From NCBI GenBank assembly GCA_027257055.1, contig JAPVLO010000161.1, positions 620,001 through 684,000 on the forward strand: a stretch of DNA of 64,000 nt, in the 5' to 3' direction. Below the pieces are notes generated by a model that was not told where the DNA came from, searched no databases, and saw only the letters and a program-made list of their open reading frames with translations. The first letter of the stretch is position 1; each line of letters starts with the position of its first letter. Both the position numbers and the translations under genes were made by a program. Below are positions 21,181 to 32,820 of the stretch, piece by piece. Origin of the DNA: Cephalopachus bancanus. Its lineage: Eukaryota; Chordata; Mammalia; Primates; Tarsiidae.

Positions 21181-22135
21181 GCTTGACAATAATCTCCATT
21201 TGTGGGGTCTGGCCATTTCTAGGCACAAAAAAAGTGTGTAAAGAGGACATGGATTTGTGAGAATGCAAGATGGCATCAAGAGATGGGAAACGGTTCCACG
21301 AGATGGGAGCAGGTGATGTTAATTTGAGGTCTGAGAATTGAAGGGACGGAAGAGCTGAGAAGGCCATTGGGGCCTGGATCACGTGCATCTACTTGTTGAG
21401 CAAAGCTCTGCTGTGTGGCAGACCCTCTGCGTGGCTCTGGGAGCACCCCATAGAGAAAACTAAGGCCAGTCCTTGTCCTGGAAGGAGGTGACCATTTGGA
21501 AGGGGGAGAGAGACCCGGAAAGGAACGATATAAGGGCAAGAGTGGGCCAAGGGTGGAAGCTTCTTTGGAAGTGAAGTCCCTCTGGGGAGATCATCAGTGG
21601 TCCTCACTTAGCTAGAGCCCTAACCATCAGACAGGACCAAGCATTGCTTACGGAGCAAAGAATCAGAATCAATGAAACGCATGTCCCATGGTATCTTTCT
21701 TGAGAATCTCCTAAATGTAGACACACGGGATTTGGGAGACTGAAGCTGGTACTACTATTTGAAAGAGTTAACACATTCCACTTGGAAGGAAAAAACAGCC
21801 ATGTGGTGACAAAGAATTTGTTCTCTCCTTTGGGTGGCGGCCACAGGATTCCTCGCCAATTAGTAGCATCTGGTCCTCATAGAAGATTCATCCCTGGGTG
21901 AGCTGGCAGGTACCTCTGGATGTGACACTCTGTGAAGTTCCTGATGGCCCATCTGTGATGTCTTCCCTTCCCAGATACCGCAGTCCTCCCTCCCCCTCTC
22001 CAACCCGTCTGCCTTTCATTTGAAATATTTTTAAACACTTTAGAACTGAAAGCGCGACTATCTCCAGCTTTTTAACGAGACGAACGTGAGAGTCTGAGTT
22101 GGTTTTTCCAAATGTAATAAGAAGAGACAGCAATG
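21181..22135. other. Unassigned sequence
   Basis: Several overlapping minus-strand frames (21128-21388, 21276-21539, 21389-21607, 21888-22133) are mutually incompatible and have no domain. Old L2-type words are possible but not certain. Confidence 0.4.
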
Positions 22136-22137
22136 AC

Positions 22138-22345
22138 AGTAATAGCTATGATTTATTGAGCACTTATATATGCCGGGACCTAGGTTCCACATTTTACATG
22201 CACCATCTCATTTAATTATCAAAACAACTGCGTGAGGGTGTAGGTGCCATTATTATTCCAGTCTGCAAAGGAGGGACTTCAACCTCTGAAAGGTTCTTCC
22301 CTTGGCCAAGGTCACACAGCGTCTGAGCCGAGATTCCGACCCTGT
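22138..22345 (-). mobile_element. MIR
   Basis: 'tttattgagcacttatatat', 'tcatttaattatcaaaacaa', 'ccattattattccagtctgc' and 'ggccaaggtcacacagcgtc' are the antisense MIR core with its tail. Confidence 0.88.
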
Positions 22346-22839
22346 GTTGTTTGAATCTACGGTTCAGATTCTAACATCCAGCATTTTGGGAAATTAGAAT
22401 TCATATTGTAGGTAAGTAGATGTTGAAATGGTGACATATCAGAGAGGGAAATCCTTTTTTTTTTTTTTCAGTTTCTGGGTGAAATTGAGACCCCATCATT
22501 CTGAGGACTCCCTGTTCCTCAACTTTCATGATAATACGTATACCTAACAATAATAGTTATATTCGTAAACTGTTCTGCAGTTTCCAGGACGCTCTTACAG
22601 ATATAACAGGATGTTAAGAGGCTGTTCTTTGTTCAAAGAGCTCAGAGTCTAGTGCCTTCTTAGACTCCCTGACCCTCTATTTTCCTTCCATAAGTAGAGC
22701 AGGAGGGCCTAGGACTCTTCCATATTTGCTGTTCTCAGAAATTCCAGCCCTTCGCTCCCACCCCACCCCCCTCTAAACCTAATTAACCGGCCTGTTTTCC
22801 AAACGGACCCGTGCTGAGTGGGTGGGAAGAGAATGAAGC
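22346..22839. other. Unassigned sequence
   Basis: No gene or repeat recognised apart from a short poly-T at 22456-22469. Confidence 0.4.
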
Positions 22840-23155
22840 TCAGCCTGCTATTCAGAGGCATCGTCTTCATTCATTGGGAAAGAAAAGGCCTGGGTCTTAA
22901 TGACAAATAAAGAATTCTACAGATGAATCCTTCAGTTTCCTGTCAAAGGCCCAGATTGAGAAATTTAGAGCTGCCCAGCTTGTGGTCTTTTATTTTAAGT
23001 AACAGAGGGATAAAATGGGCTCTGGTAGCAATCGAATACACTAGTTATCTTCCTAAATTGATGATACATCTGGCTACTTCACCCCTTTTCAATTTCAAAT
23101 GCAATTTGTCTGAAGCCTCCAATTTAAACCACAGAGATCTTCTCTAAACTAAATA
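22840..23155. promoter_or_regulatory. Candidate conserved non-coding element
   Basis: Repeat-free stretch with preserved words such as 'tcttaatgacaaataaagaa', 'ttttattttaagtaac', 'agcaatcgaatacactag' and 'cctaaattgatgatacatct'. It is bounded on the right by the TG repeat. Assignment by texture only. Confidence 0.4.
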
Positions 23156-23201
23156 ATAGCCTACACCACTAACTCTCTGGCTTCCTACAGAAAGACAAAG
23201 G

Positions 23202-23202
<1 letters not shown>

Positions 23203-23248
<46 letters not shown>

Positions 23249-23270
23249 CGCACGCACGCGCGTGTGTGCA
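23203..23270. repeat. (TG)n(CG)n(CA) microsatellite
   Basis: About 19 TG units pass into CG units and then 'cacgcacgcgcgtgtgtgca'. The 68-bp run of alternating purine-pyrimidine with a CG core is a strong Z-DNA-forming motif. Frames across it on both strands are artefacts. Confidence 0.98.
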
Positions 23271-23539
23271 GTGGAGAGAATGGATTGGGCTGACAAGAAG
23301 AGATGTATTCCAACTGAAGATTGAATTTAAAGCTCTTTCATTTCTACGGGGGATTTGGGATCCAATAAAATTATCAGCATTTCCACTGGGCCCGGCATGC
23401 CGTGATTTCAGATCTAGACAGAGACATGAGTCAAGCCGGGGTCTCGGAGAGCTGAGCCATCCTGAGCATACCTCTTCCGTCCTTTTTCCGTCCCACCTGT
23501 GTGTTGGCCTCAGGGCTCTCCACATGTCTCTGAGCCTCT

Positions 23540-24075
23540 TCTCTGGCCTCCTAACTGGTTCCCGCCTCCAGTCACGTCCTCTCCGTCTGACCTCCAATCA
23601 TCTGCCAACATGTTTTTTCCAACATGCAAATCTGCATTGGTCACTTCTGGTTGCCACGGGATTTAGTAGCGACTCCTTAGGCTGACAATAAACCCCTCCC
23701 AAGTGTATCCACAACCAAAGTGTGTCCTCTTCTCCACTCTCTGCAGGTGCCTCCCATTTCGGGGACATGGCTTCTCTCCGCTCCCTGAGATGTCCTTCAC
23801 TCTCCCGCCTTGACCCATGTTTATTGTGCTATTGTGTTTCCCACTGCCAGGATGGTCTTATACCTTCCTTCCCTGCCCAGTCATGCTTCACAGAAGTATG
23901 TTCTGTTTCTGGAATGGAAAGCATAACATTTTTAAGAGGTGGAAGAATTCTTTGAAGTTGGGAAATTCAATATCTATGGAAATGCTATTTTCTCACTTTC
24001 AAGGCTTCTGCAAGCTCCTGCTCAAACGTTGCTTCCTCTGGAAGCAACCTCTCACTCTCCTGGCAGTTATAGGTG
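23540..24075 (+). mobile_element. L2 3' region
   Basis: 'ccaacatgcaaatctgcatt', 'ggtcacttctggttgccacg', 'gactccttaggctgacaata' and later 'gctcctgctcaaacgttgct', 'tcctctggaagcaacctctc' follow L2 order (the Lys-Ser-Asp-like 'caaatctgatcatgtcac' block, then 'agctcaaatgtcacctcctcagagaagcc'). Confidence 0.65.
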
Positions 24076-24080
24076 CTTGA

Positions 24081-24482
<402 letters not shown>

Positions 24483-24509
24483 GGTTTTCCCTTTTAGAGC
24501 TAAAGATGT

Positions 24510-24640
24510 ACTTGTCCAACTTCAGACTGAGAGAGAGGTGAGGTGACCTACTCAGCATCGTCTGGTGAGTCAGCACGGGAAATACGATTAGAGCACAGGA
24601 TTCCTAAGGCTGAGTCTAGAACTCACGTTGTCAGTTGTTC
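24510..24640 (-). mobile_element. MIR-like fragment
   Basis: 'gagagaggtgaggtgaccta' and 'ctcagcatcgtctggtgagtc' resemble the reverse of MIR ('ggtcacacagctagtaagtggcagagcc'). Weak. Confidence 0.4.
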
Positions 24641-24889
24641 TCTTTGTATCTGCAACAGCTACCAGGCTGCTTCAGGCACTTGAGACTAGTTGGCTGCTGG
24701 GTGGATTCCTCTTTCTCACCCCACAAGTCCTTCATAAGGAATTGTGTTCACGAATGAATCCTCCCTTCCACAGACCCTTCCTGAGTGACTGTTACGGGTA
24801 GGCGTTCAGAGCTGAGAAAGACACGGTTGGGACCCCCAAGGAGCTCCCGTTGATTTGGAGACAAGAAGAGAATGTAAGAGGAACAGGAA

Positions 24890-26055
24890 AGGTACCTATA
24901 GAAACCTAGATGAAACTTAGCTTATTCTTTAGTCTTTTTGCCTCAGCATAACCATTAGCAAACATTCAGACATTCTACTACACAACAAGAAGCAATCTAT
25001 CCCATCCCCCTTGGCAAATCTCCTTCAGATGCAAAACCAGGACAGCCCAACCATTCATGGTTTAGGATAATAATCTTTAGTAAACCTTTAGGTTCCTTGT
25101 CAAGAACGAAGATCAAAGATCACCCTTTGGCTGACCAAAGTCATAAAAGTAATAATAAGACCACCCCACCTTTGGTCAAGGAATTTGTGAGTTGCAAATG
25201 TCTGAGTTTGTGAACTGCAAATGTCTAACAAGTCTTTTGCAGGAATCCTCCCCCCTCCCAGGATTAACCTAATCAGCTCTCTGTGAACTACATGACACAG
25301 ATAAGCCCCGCCATGGCAGCAATCATGTGACTAACCCACCCATCTGCCTATTGTCCATCACCTGGCATCATCAGTACCTGCGCTAGCCCGCCCCTTTGTG
25401 ATGACGTGGAAGCAGACCACCACCCAATCATCTTAGTGATCTTCTCTGTCTAGGGGAATGGTTAAAAAGACTCAACCACGAGCAACCAGCGGCCATTGCC
25501 TTGCTAGACTCTGGGTTGGCCATGTGTTCTTTGAGCTATGGCTGTCGCCATGCTTCCTGGCTTTGGCCCCCTTTCCCATCTTGGGGAGGTGAATCTTCTT
25601 TTTTCCTTCTCTTTCTCTCTCGAATTTACTTTTATTTAATATTATTTTTTTGAGTTGGAGTCTCACTCTGTCGCCCAGACTGGAGTGCAGTGGCCGCTCC
25701 CGGCCACCACAGCCTTGACCTGCTGGGCTCTGGCGATCCTTCCGCCTCAGCCTTCCGAGTAGCCGAATTACAGGCGCGTGCTACCACGCCCGGCTAATTT
25801 TTTTGGATTTTATTGTAGAGATGAGGTCTCGCCTGCCCAGGCGGATGTTGAACCCGCGGCCTCAGGCAATCCACTCACCTCGGCCTCCCAAAGGCGCGGG
25901 ATTACAGGCTGCGCCACCGAGCCTGGCTCTAATTTACTTTTAAATAAACGTTTCTTTTTTTAAAACCTCTTTGTGTGTCGCAATTCTTTGCATCGACTCG
26001 GATCTCTGGGTTCCCAGCGTGGCACCTCCGGCTTGCCGGCCCCGGCGATGCTGCG
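24890..26055 (+). mobile_element. Solo-type ERV LTR split by an Alu
   Basis: A U3-like segment is followed by 'ggttaaaaagactcaaccac', then a polyadenylation signal 'aataaa' at 25943-25948, a T/GT-rich region ('cctctttgtgtgtcgcaatt') and a GC-rich U5-like end. Within U3, 'gaatttgtgagttgcaaatg' and 'gtttgtgaactgcaaatgtc' form a tandem pair. Both LTR borders are approximate and no internal viral genes follow. Possibly an ERV1 or ERV2 relative. Confidence 0.6.
25643..25928 (-). mobile_element. Young-class Alu, short form, inside the LTR
   Basis: Antisense Alu with the intact right-arm hairpin at 25690-25707. 'aatttactttta' at 25623-25634 and 25931-25942 is the TSD. The insertion lies just upstream of the LTR polyadenylation signal. 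Confidence 0.95.
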
Positions 26056-26455
26056 CCCCTTGTTCCATCTGTTTTCCCTCACCCTGTCCAGGACCCTAAC
26101 AGAACACACAGTGGGAAGCAGTGAATTCTAGGGTGGGCAGGGGTGAGAGGTTTGGGGGGGTTCTTTTGGAGGACGGGGTGTTTAAATTGAGCTTGGAAGA
26201 TGAACAAGATCTTTCCAGAAGACTGTGGGGGTGAGGAGAGTGATCCCCATAGACAGAAGTTCGTGTGCTAAGGTCTGGTGGCATGAAAGGTCACGGAGGG
26301 TTTGGAGTCACAGCAAGAAGTGTTGCCTGCTTGGAAGAGGCAGGGTTTGGGAAGAGACAGGAGGAGGGACTCCAGAGGATAGGTAGAGACAACTAATTAG
26401 GGGCAGCAGGTGCCAAGCTAAGGAAATGGTGCTTTGTGCTATGAGCTGGGGATGT
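26056..26455. other. Unassigned GA-rich sequence
   Basis: Purine-rich sequence with words reminiscent of old L2-associated repeats ('ggaagatgaacaagatcttt'). No confident call. Confidence 0.35.
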
Positions 26456-26824
26456 ATGCGTTTTCTCAGGCTGCCATGACCAAGTACCACAGGCTGGGCA
26501 GTTTAAGCAACGCATATTGGTTTCCTCACAATTCTAGATACTAGAAGTGTGATATCAAGATGTCAGCTGGGTTGTTTCACCTAAGGCCTCTCTCCTTGGC
26601 TTGTTAATGACCTTGTCCTTCTTGTCTTCCCATGGTCATCCCTCTGTGTGTGTCTGTATCCTAATCTGCCAGATTGGACTAGGGCTCACCCATTTGACCT
26701 CATTTTGCTTTAGACACCTCTTTAAAGACCCTATCTCTAAATACAGTCACATTCTGAGGTCCTGGGAGTTAGGAAGTCAACGGATGAACTTTTTTTGGAG
26801 GCGGCACAATCCAGCCCATATAAC
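26456..26824 (-). mobile_element. MLT1-type LTR
   Basis: 'gttttctcaggctgccatga', 'gtaccacaggctgggcagtt', 'attggactagggctcaccca', 'cattctgaggtcctgggagt' and 'acaatccagcccatataaca' give the antisense MLT1 order from right end to left end. Confidence 0.9.
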
Positions 26825-27480
26825 AGGGGACAAGTAGAGGTGTGTGTCATTTTTATTTTCAGGAGTCATTTGGAACACTCGACTCTCATTTTCTTGGCCT
26901 GTGATGTGTTCTTAATGGCATTAATTCTTCCTCAGAAGGGCCTCTAAATATAGATACCATCTGCTGCCAGGCAATATGTTATCACTGATCACCCACTTAA
27001 CAATTGCTTCCTTCCATGCAAAGAAGAGAGGCTGTGGAGACCTGAGAGGGTGGCAGCCCCTCCACACGGGCTTCAGCCAATGAGACACCAGAGAAAAATC
27101 CCGTAGTCGGGGAAGGCTCCACGGCCTCTAAGACCATGGAAGGACACCAGAATCCCAAGATTAACTAGCTGGGCACTTGAGTCACCTCACTGACTCAAAA
27201 AGGGGCTCCTTCCCCTTTCCCCCAGTGCTGAGCACCAGAACGAAAGAGTGGTGAAAATGTCTGCTTATTATTTAAAAAAAAAGTCTCTTCTTACAGAGCG
27301 AAGTGGCACCTGCCAGCCCTGGGGGATGACATCTCCGCATTGAATAACGGGGACACTCAGCACGCAGATGTGTGCGCCCTGCCTTCCGCCGCGGTGTGCC
27401 CGGGCGACCTCTTCCTTCAGTCTTTCTGCAGACCCACTGCCGGCTGGCTTATTCCAGCACTCTTGCCCTGCTGTGAAGGA
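26825..27480. other. Unassigned sequence
   Basis: Includes AT-rich words such as 'cttaatggcattaattcttc' and a GC-rich stretch near 27,370-27,440 with several CpGs. Overlapping frames on both strands here show no recognisable domain. Confidence 0.35.
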
Positions 27481-27645
27481 CAATTTGGCCTCCCATTAAT
27501 TACTTTCAAAGTTCTAGATTTCAATTAGGGAGTTAATTACTTTTTGCCATATTGCCCCCATTAAAGACATTTTCATTATTAAGTCAATTTGTTAGAATTG
27601 AAGAGCTTTGCCAAGACAGAAGAGTTATTGTCCAAGGCGCCTCCC
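27480..27645. promoter_or_regulatory. Candidate conserved non-coding element
   Basis: Dense homeodomain-like ATTA cores: 'cccattaattactttcaaag', 'caattagggagttaattact', 'gcccccattaaagac' and 'ttcattattaagtcaatttg' all fall within about 110 bp. The word 'ttaattac' is repeated (27496 and 27532 areas). Confidence 0.5.
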
Positions 27646-27714
27646 GCTGTCACTGCTGTCTCTTCCTGCTTTGAGGTGAAACAGCTGAACGCTTTATTTT
27701 GGATTTTCTTTCCT

Positions 27715-27850
27715 CCGTTAATTTTTCAAATATTCATGAACCACTTTGTGCTCAGTGCTGTGCTAGGTTAGGCTGTGAAAGATGCAAAGATAGATCAGAC
27801 TCGGTCCCTGTCTTCAAGGTGGTCAAAGATCTAGCTGAAAAGGAATAAAA
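27715..27850 (-). mobile_element. L2 3' end
   Basis: 'aaatattcatgaaccacttt', 'gtgctcagtgctgtgctagg' and 'tcggtccctgtcttcaaggt' are the reverse of the L2 tail ('cctagcacagtgcctggcac ... atgagggcagggac'). Confidence 0.7.
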
Positions 27851-28007
27851 TAAAAGAAATAAACCGGATACATAAGTACTAGAGGCTGGGCATCCACAAA
27901 ATGTTTGAACACAGAAGAGAGGGTGATTGATTTGGGGGAGATTATGAAATTTTACAAAGATCTTGGAGGATGCTTGGGAGTTTGCCAACCAGATAAGAGG
28001 GAAAGGG

Positions 28008-28465
28008 GATTGGTTTCCTAGGGTTGCCATAACAAAGAACCACACACGGAATGGCTTAAATCACAGAAATGTATTGTCTCACAGCTCTGGAGGCTAGAGG
28101 TTGGAGATCAAGCATAGTGTCAGGGCCATGCTCTGTCTCAGGCCCAGAGAAGGATGTGGTCCAGATCTCCCTCCTGGCATCTGGTAGCCCCTTCCTTGGC
28201 TTGTGGCAGGAGAACTACAGTCTTCATGGCGCGCCCTCCCTGTGCCTCTACAAGGCATTGCCTTGATTTGCACCTGTTCCTGTATCCAAATGTCCCCTTT
28301 CTCTAAGCTCAGCAGCCATATTGGGTTAGGGCTCACCCCGATGACTTCATTTTACCTTGGCTTCCTCCGTGAAGACCCTCTTTTCAAGTTAAGTCACATT
28401 CTGCAGCATTGTGGCTTAGGATTTCCACTTAGGCATTTTGGAGGACACAATTCGACCTATAACAG
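28008..28465 (-). mobile_element. MLT1-type LTR
   Basis: 'ggtttcctagggttgccata', 'agaaatgtattgtctcacag', 'tctggaggctagaggttgga', 'gggttagggctcaccccgat' and 'ggacacaattcgacctataa' fit MLT1A-like consensus in reverse. It looks nearly full-length. Confidence 0.92.
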
Positions 28466-29165
28466 CATCCAAGGCAGAGGAATTAGGATGCATAAAGTTA
28501 TGGAGTTCTGAAAAGATCAGCCTATCTGGGGACAGAGAGCTGTCAATGTAGCTGGATCGTAGGTGACTTTAAATTAGCTACATGGGCGATTTCTCTAAAG
28601 GAATGTTCAAGGCTGTTGAATGAGGCCTTACGATTTTTAAAATGAATCTTACATCTTATTAGTGTGTTTATTTGCATATTCACCTATATACATAATTTTG
28701 TGCAGAACATTCTCCTCCATCCAATCATAGCAGTTCCTTCCCACCCCACCTCTGTGCCCTCCCATGCTCCTCCCATACCCCCAGGTCACCAACCCGTGGG
28801 CAATCTCCCATGGGTATGTGTTTATCTAATTCTTTGCAGATGTTTACACACACATATGTAGAGGGTTTCCAGGTCATTGTTTATTTTACAAATAATGGTG
28901 TCTTTTATTTATAAATGATTTTCAGTATCACTCCATAGGATCTCGGGGAAATCCTTTAATGGGGGGAATATTGCTCCCAAAGGGGTGATAACTAGTTCTT
29001 GGGAGGTGAAAGAACGTTTAGGTATTCCAAGGTCTGTGGTCCTCTGAGGCTCAATTCTATTTGATGAAGTAAAGTGTCATGCAGTGTATCTGTGTTGTTA
29101 ACATCTCGTGGAGGGGTTGATTATGTAAAAGAAAGATGCAGAAACACTGCTCTAAACCACCTGCT
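28466..29165. other. Unassigned sequence, possibly old L1 upstream part
   Basis: The left part (28640-28900) contains 'tttatttgcatattcaccta' and 'gaacattctcctccatccaa', which could be a decayed repeat. Nothing is certain. Confidence 0.3.
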
Positions 29166-29169
29166 ATGA

Positions 29170-30300
29170 CTGTGATCTTCTCTTGTTAAAGGTTGTGTAC
29201 TATTCCATGGTGTGAATGGGCCATTACTTATTCAGTGATTCTCCCACTTCTGGACATCTGGTTGTGATAAATGTTACCAGACTGCTTTTCCCAAAGGCAG
29301 AAACACCTCATGTTGGAGGAGATGCCTTCCCTCACCAGTAGGTGCTGCAGCCCTTTCTAGTGCTTTCCACTTGACGGGTGTAAAGTGATATCTCACTGCA
29401 ACTTTAAAATGCATTTCTCTGACTAGCAGCCAGTGTGAGCATCTTTTCAGACATTTGCAGTCATGTAGGTTTGCTCTTATGTGAATTGTCTATGCTTGTA
29501 AGGTTGACTCCGTTTTTGTGCTGTGGTGTTTATCTTTTCTTGTAAAGTCCCAGGAGCTCTTTGTATTATATGCTGTAGATGTTAACCCTTTGTGTAGCAA
29601 ATATTTTTCCCAGAGCTACCATTTGTCTCTTGACTTCATTTATGACTCTTTTTGCCCATTTAAGTTCTAAATTTTGCATAGTTAAATATGTATGTCTTTA
29701 TTTTATAGCTTCTGGATTTCTGGTCTTGGATGGGAGGTTTACTTTAACTCTCAGATTGTACATGTGGTCTCCTAGATTTCCTTGCAAGGTTTTTTTTTTT
29801 GTTTTTTTAAATTTATATCTTTAATACATCTGGAAGGTTTTTTTGAAATACAAGAGATAGTTTGGGGTGTCTGTTTTAACTTTTTATCAGATTTATAATG
29901 AGCTTGCCAGAAAATTTTATAAATAATTCATTCACTTTCTTTTGAACTGAGCTGCCGTCCTTGTCATAAATGAACTCTTCATACACAACGGCATCTAAGC
30001 CTGGGTTCTGTACTGTGTTCTACTGATTTATCCATTCCTGGACCTGAACTGTATTGACTGATCACTCTTTAAAACATGTATGCAAGTCCAAAAACTAAAA
30101 CAGACAAAGACCCCTTGTCAGGATTCCACACAAAACTGCATTAAAATTATATGTTAAATTTTGGGAACACTGAATTTATCACGCTTTCATTGTTCAGAAT
30201 TTGTTTTATGTTTTTAGTAGAAATTTATATTTTGCTGATGTGTCTTGTACCTTTCTTCATACATGTATTCATGAGTATTCTATAGTTTTTGACACTACCA
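29170..30300 (-). mobile_element. Old L1 (ORF2 3' part), antisense
   Basis: 'gtgtactattccatggtgtg', 'gtaaagtgatatctcactgc', 'ggagctctttgtattatatg', 'gttaaccctttgtgtagcaa' and 'ggcatctaagcctgggttct' follow antisense L1M ORF2 order. Many indels and stops; dead copy. Confidence 0.85.
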
Positions 30301-30857
30301 CAAAAGGAATATCATGAGATTAAAGACAATGGATGGATTTTTCATGCCTTTGTCTCAATTAAAATTGACTGGACAATTGAGGAAGTGGAACAATGTCCAA
30401 TGCAGCTGGGATGTATGCTTCTTGTGAACTTAATAATACTTTAGGTGACTGGTGTCTGGGACTTCTCTTAGTAAATGCTCAGGCCCGTTAAGAGCCTTTT
30501 GACATCCCCTCATCTTTCTGTGTTTGTCACCACAGGGCGGTGATATGTCTGTCTGAGATAATTAAAGTTTCTTTAATGCTCACACTAAAGACTATGCTAG
30601 CCAGAAGACCCAGAACCTCTCCAACTGGGAAGTGGGGCGGGCCAGGACAGGGGTTCCCCCAGACAGCCTCTGGCCTCTCTCCTCTGAAAACCCCAGCTGC
30701 TGCCATTACTGTCTGGGTGGGATGATCCCTAGAGAAGCTGCGTTTGCCTTTCTTGGGGCATTTTTACATCCTACCAGCCCTTCCCAACTCTTCTGGAAGC
30801 CCGTCTGGGGCCTTGATGGACTATCAGTTTTAAGTAACCAGAATTTGTGCTCATTCC
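30301..30857. other. Unassigned sequence
   Basis: Two overlapping plus frames (30540-30725, 30632-30877) have no domain. No repeat recognised. Confidence 0.4.
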
Positions 30858-31235
30858 TGGGTGTGTTAGTTTGCTAAGTACCACAGACTGGCTGGTTCGG
30901 GCAATACGGATGTATTTCCTCACAGTTCTGGAGGCTGGAAGTCCAGGTTATGGTGATGGCAGGGCCGGTTTCTCCTGAGGCTTCTGTCCTTGGCTAGCAG
31001 ACGTTCATCCTCCAGCTGTGTCCTCACATGGCCGTCCCCTTGTGCTCACGTCTGGTGTCTCTGTGTTCAAATTTATTTTTCTCAGAAGGACATAGGCCGT
31101 ATTGGACGAGGGCTCACCCTAGAGGCCTCCTTGACCTTTAAAGACTTTTCTCCAGACACAGTCACATTCTGTGATATGGGGTGAGTTAGGGTCCCAACAG
31201 ATACATTTTGAGGGGACACAATTCAGTCCATAGTC
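30858..31235 (-). mobile_element. MLT1-type LTR
   Basis: 'tgtgttagtttgctaagtac', 'cacagttctggaggctggaa', 'cgtattggacgagggctcac' and 'ggacacaattcagtccatag' match antisense MLT1. The left end begins TGTGTTAGTT, close to the LTR terminus. Confidence 0.92.
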
Positions 31236-32450
31236 CTGAGGGTCAGCTGAGGGGAATGTGAAAAGGCTCAGGCTCGGGGCTTGGGGCTAACTGCTTTTTC
31301 TTCCTGTGCTTCCATTTTACAAGCCGACCCTGCAAGACCACTCCGAGGTAGCTAACTCATGTAGGGTTGACATTTGAGCTTCATCGCCATGCCTGCAGTT
31401 CTCCATCAGGGGTGCTAACTCAGATGAGAAACCCTGAGATACCTGGGCCCAGATGGTCGTACCCAGCGTCCCCTGAGATGCTCTCTTGACTGTCCTTTAC
31501 TTTCAACTCCCTCCACCTCCACCATCACCCACTGAGTGATGGCTGCTGGGCAGGAATGTTGAACACTCCTGTGTGACAGGATGGTCTGCAATGTCTGGGA
31601 ATTTATTCCAATGTCCCGGAATTGCCTGTTAAAGTCACAGACGAGAGCAAAATGTGCTTAGTGAGTCCTTCAGATTCTGAGTTCAGAGAACTGCAGAGAT
31701 AGGGCCAGCTACCCAGAGCTGGCTTAGAGTTGCCCACTCAGCAGTACCGGCTCTGCCCAGTTTTTTCCAGTCTCTGGTCACTGAAGAAGACAAGGGAGCC
31801 ATGAGAATGAAGCCTTATGGAAGAACATAAAGTCTGTATGGAAAAGCAACCACTTCCCCATGGGTTTGCCCTCTATCTCCTTTCCCATGGGGTTGGGAAG
31901 AGACAAGAGCATGTCTCTTATTTGCCCAGCTGTGGCTGGTAAAGCTGCTTGATGTGCTGGGGCAAGAGAGAGAGGAAGTTGAGGGGTAGAGAGCAGCTGT
32001 AGGATGGTGGGGAGGGCAGTGACAGCCCTGCTACATAGCCGGCTAGGAGTGAGGTTCCCCATGGTCAAGAGGTCATCCACACTTACGCCATCATGGAGAC
32101 ATCAATACCCTCCAGGACCACTTTTGGCCAAGGGGACCCAGCAGCATGAGGCTGGATGGTCGCCTATCTGAGAGGACAGAATCATTCTCACCCCAAACCA
32201 CTTGAATTTGTAGCCTCAGCTAGCATTGAGAAGGGGAGAGAAAGAATTTCACGTCCAATGCAAGGTTAACATTGTAAAATGAACAGGACTACATTAAGAA
32301 GAGCAAAAAGGTTGTTTTATGAAATGAAGCTGAATAAAAAAGTACAAAATTAAATATAGCTAAAAGAGCAATCTACAGTCCAGGAGGAAGAGGAGTCTTG
32401 ACAGAACAGATGCAATACTAATGAAAGATAAATATGATTATATGTTTATA
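31236..32450. other. Unassigned sequence
   Basis: A 100-codon minus frame (31778-32080) has no recognisable domain. No repeat named with confidence over about 1.2 kb, making this one of the longer repeat-poor tracts. Confidence 0.4.
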
Positions 32451-32451
32451 T

Positions 32452-32820
32452 TTATATAGTTTGGGTTGCCACAGCAAAATACCACAGATTGGCTGTTTTA
32501 AATAAAAGAAATTGATTTCCTCAATTCTGGAGGCTGGAAGTCTGAGATCAGGGTGCCAGTGTGGTTGGGTTCTGGTGAGGGCTCTCTTCCTGGCTTGCAG
32601 ACAGCTGCCTTCTCACTGGGCCTTCACATAGTGGAGGGAGGAGACACTCTCCTCTTTTTAATAAGACCACCAACCCTATAGGATTAGGACCTTGTTCTAT
32701 GACTCATTTGACCTTAATTACCTCCAGCAAGTCCTATCTTCATACACAGTCATATTGTTGGTTAGAGCTTCAACATGTGAATTTTGGGGGTATGGTGGGG
32801 AGACAGTTCATTCCATAGCA
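32452..32820 (-). mobile_element. MLT1-type LTR
   Basis: 'gccacagcaaaataccacag', 'ttctggaggctggaagtctg', 'gtggttgggttctggtgagg', 'ccctataggattaggacctt' and 'cttaattacctccagcaagt' give the antisense MLT1 order. Confidence 0.92.

Noticed and set aside
23169..23685. Long frames on both strands around the TG repeat
   Set aside because: The repeat itself keeps all frames open (Cys-Val and His-Thr runs); there is no independent coding evidence.
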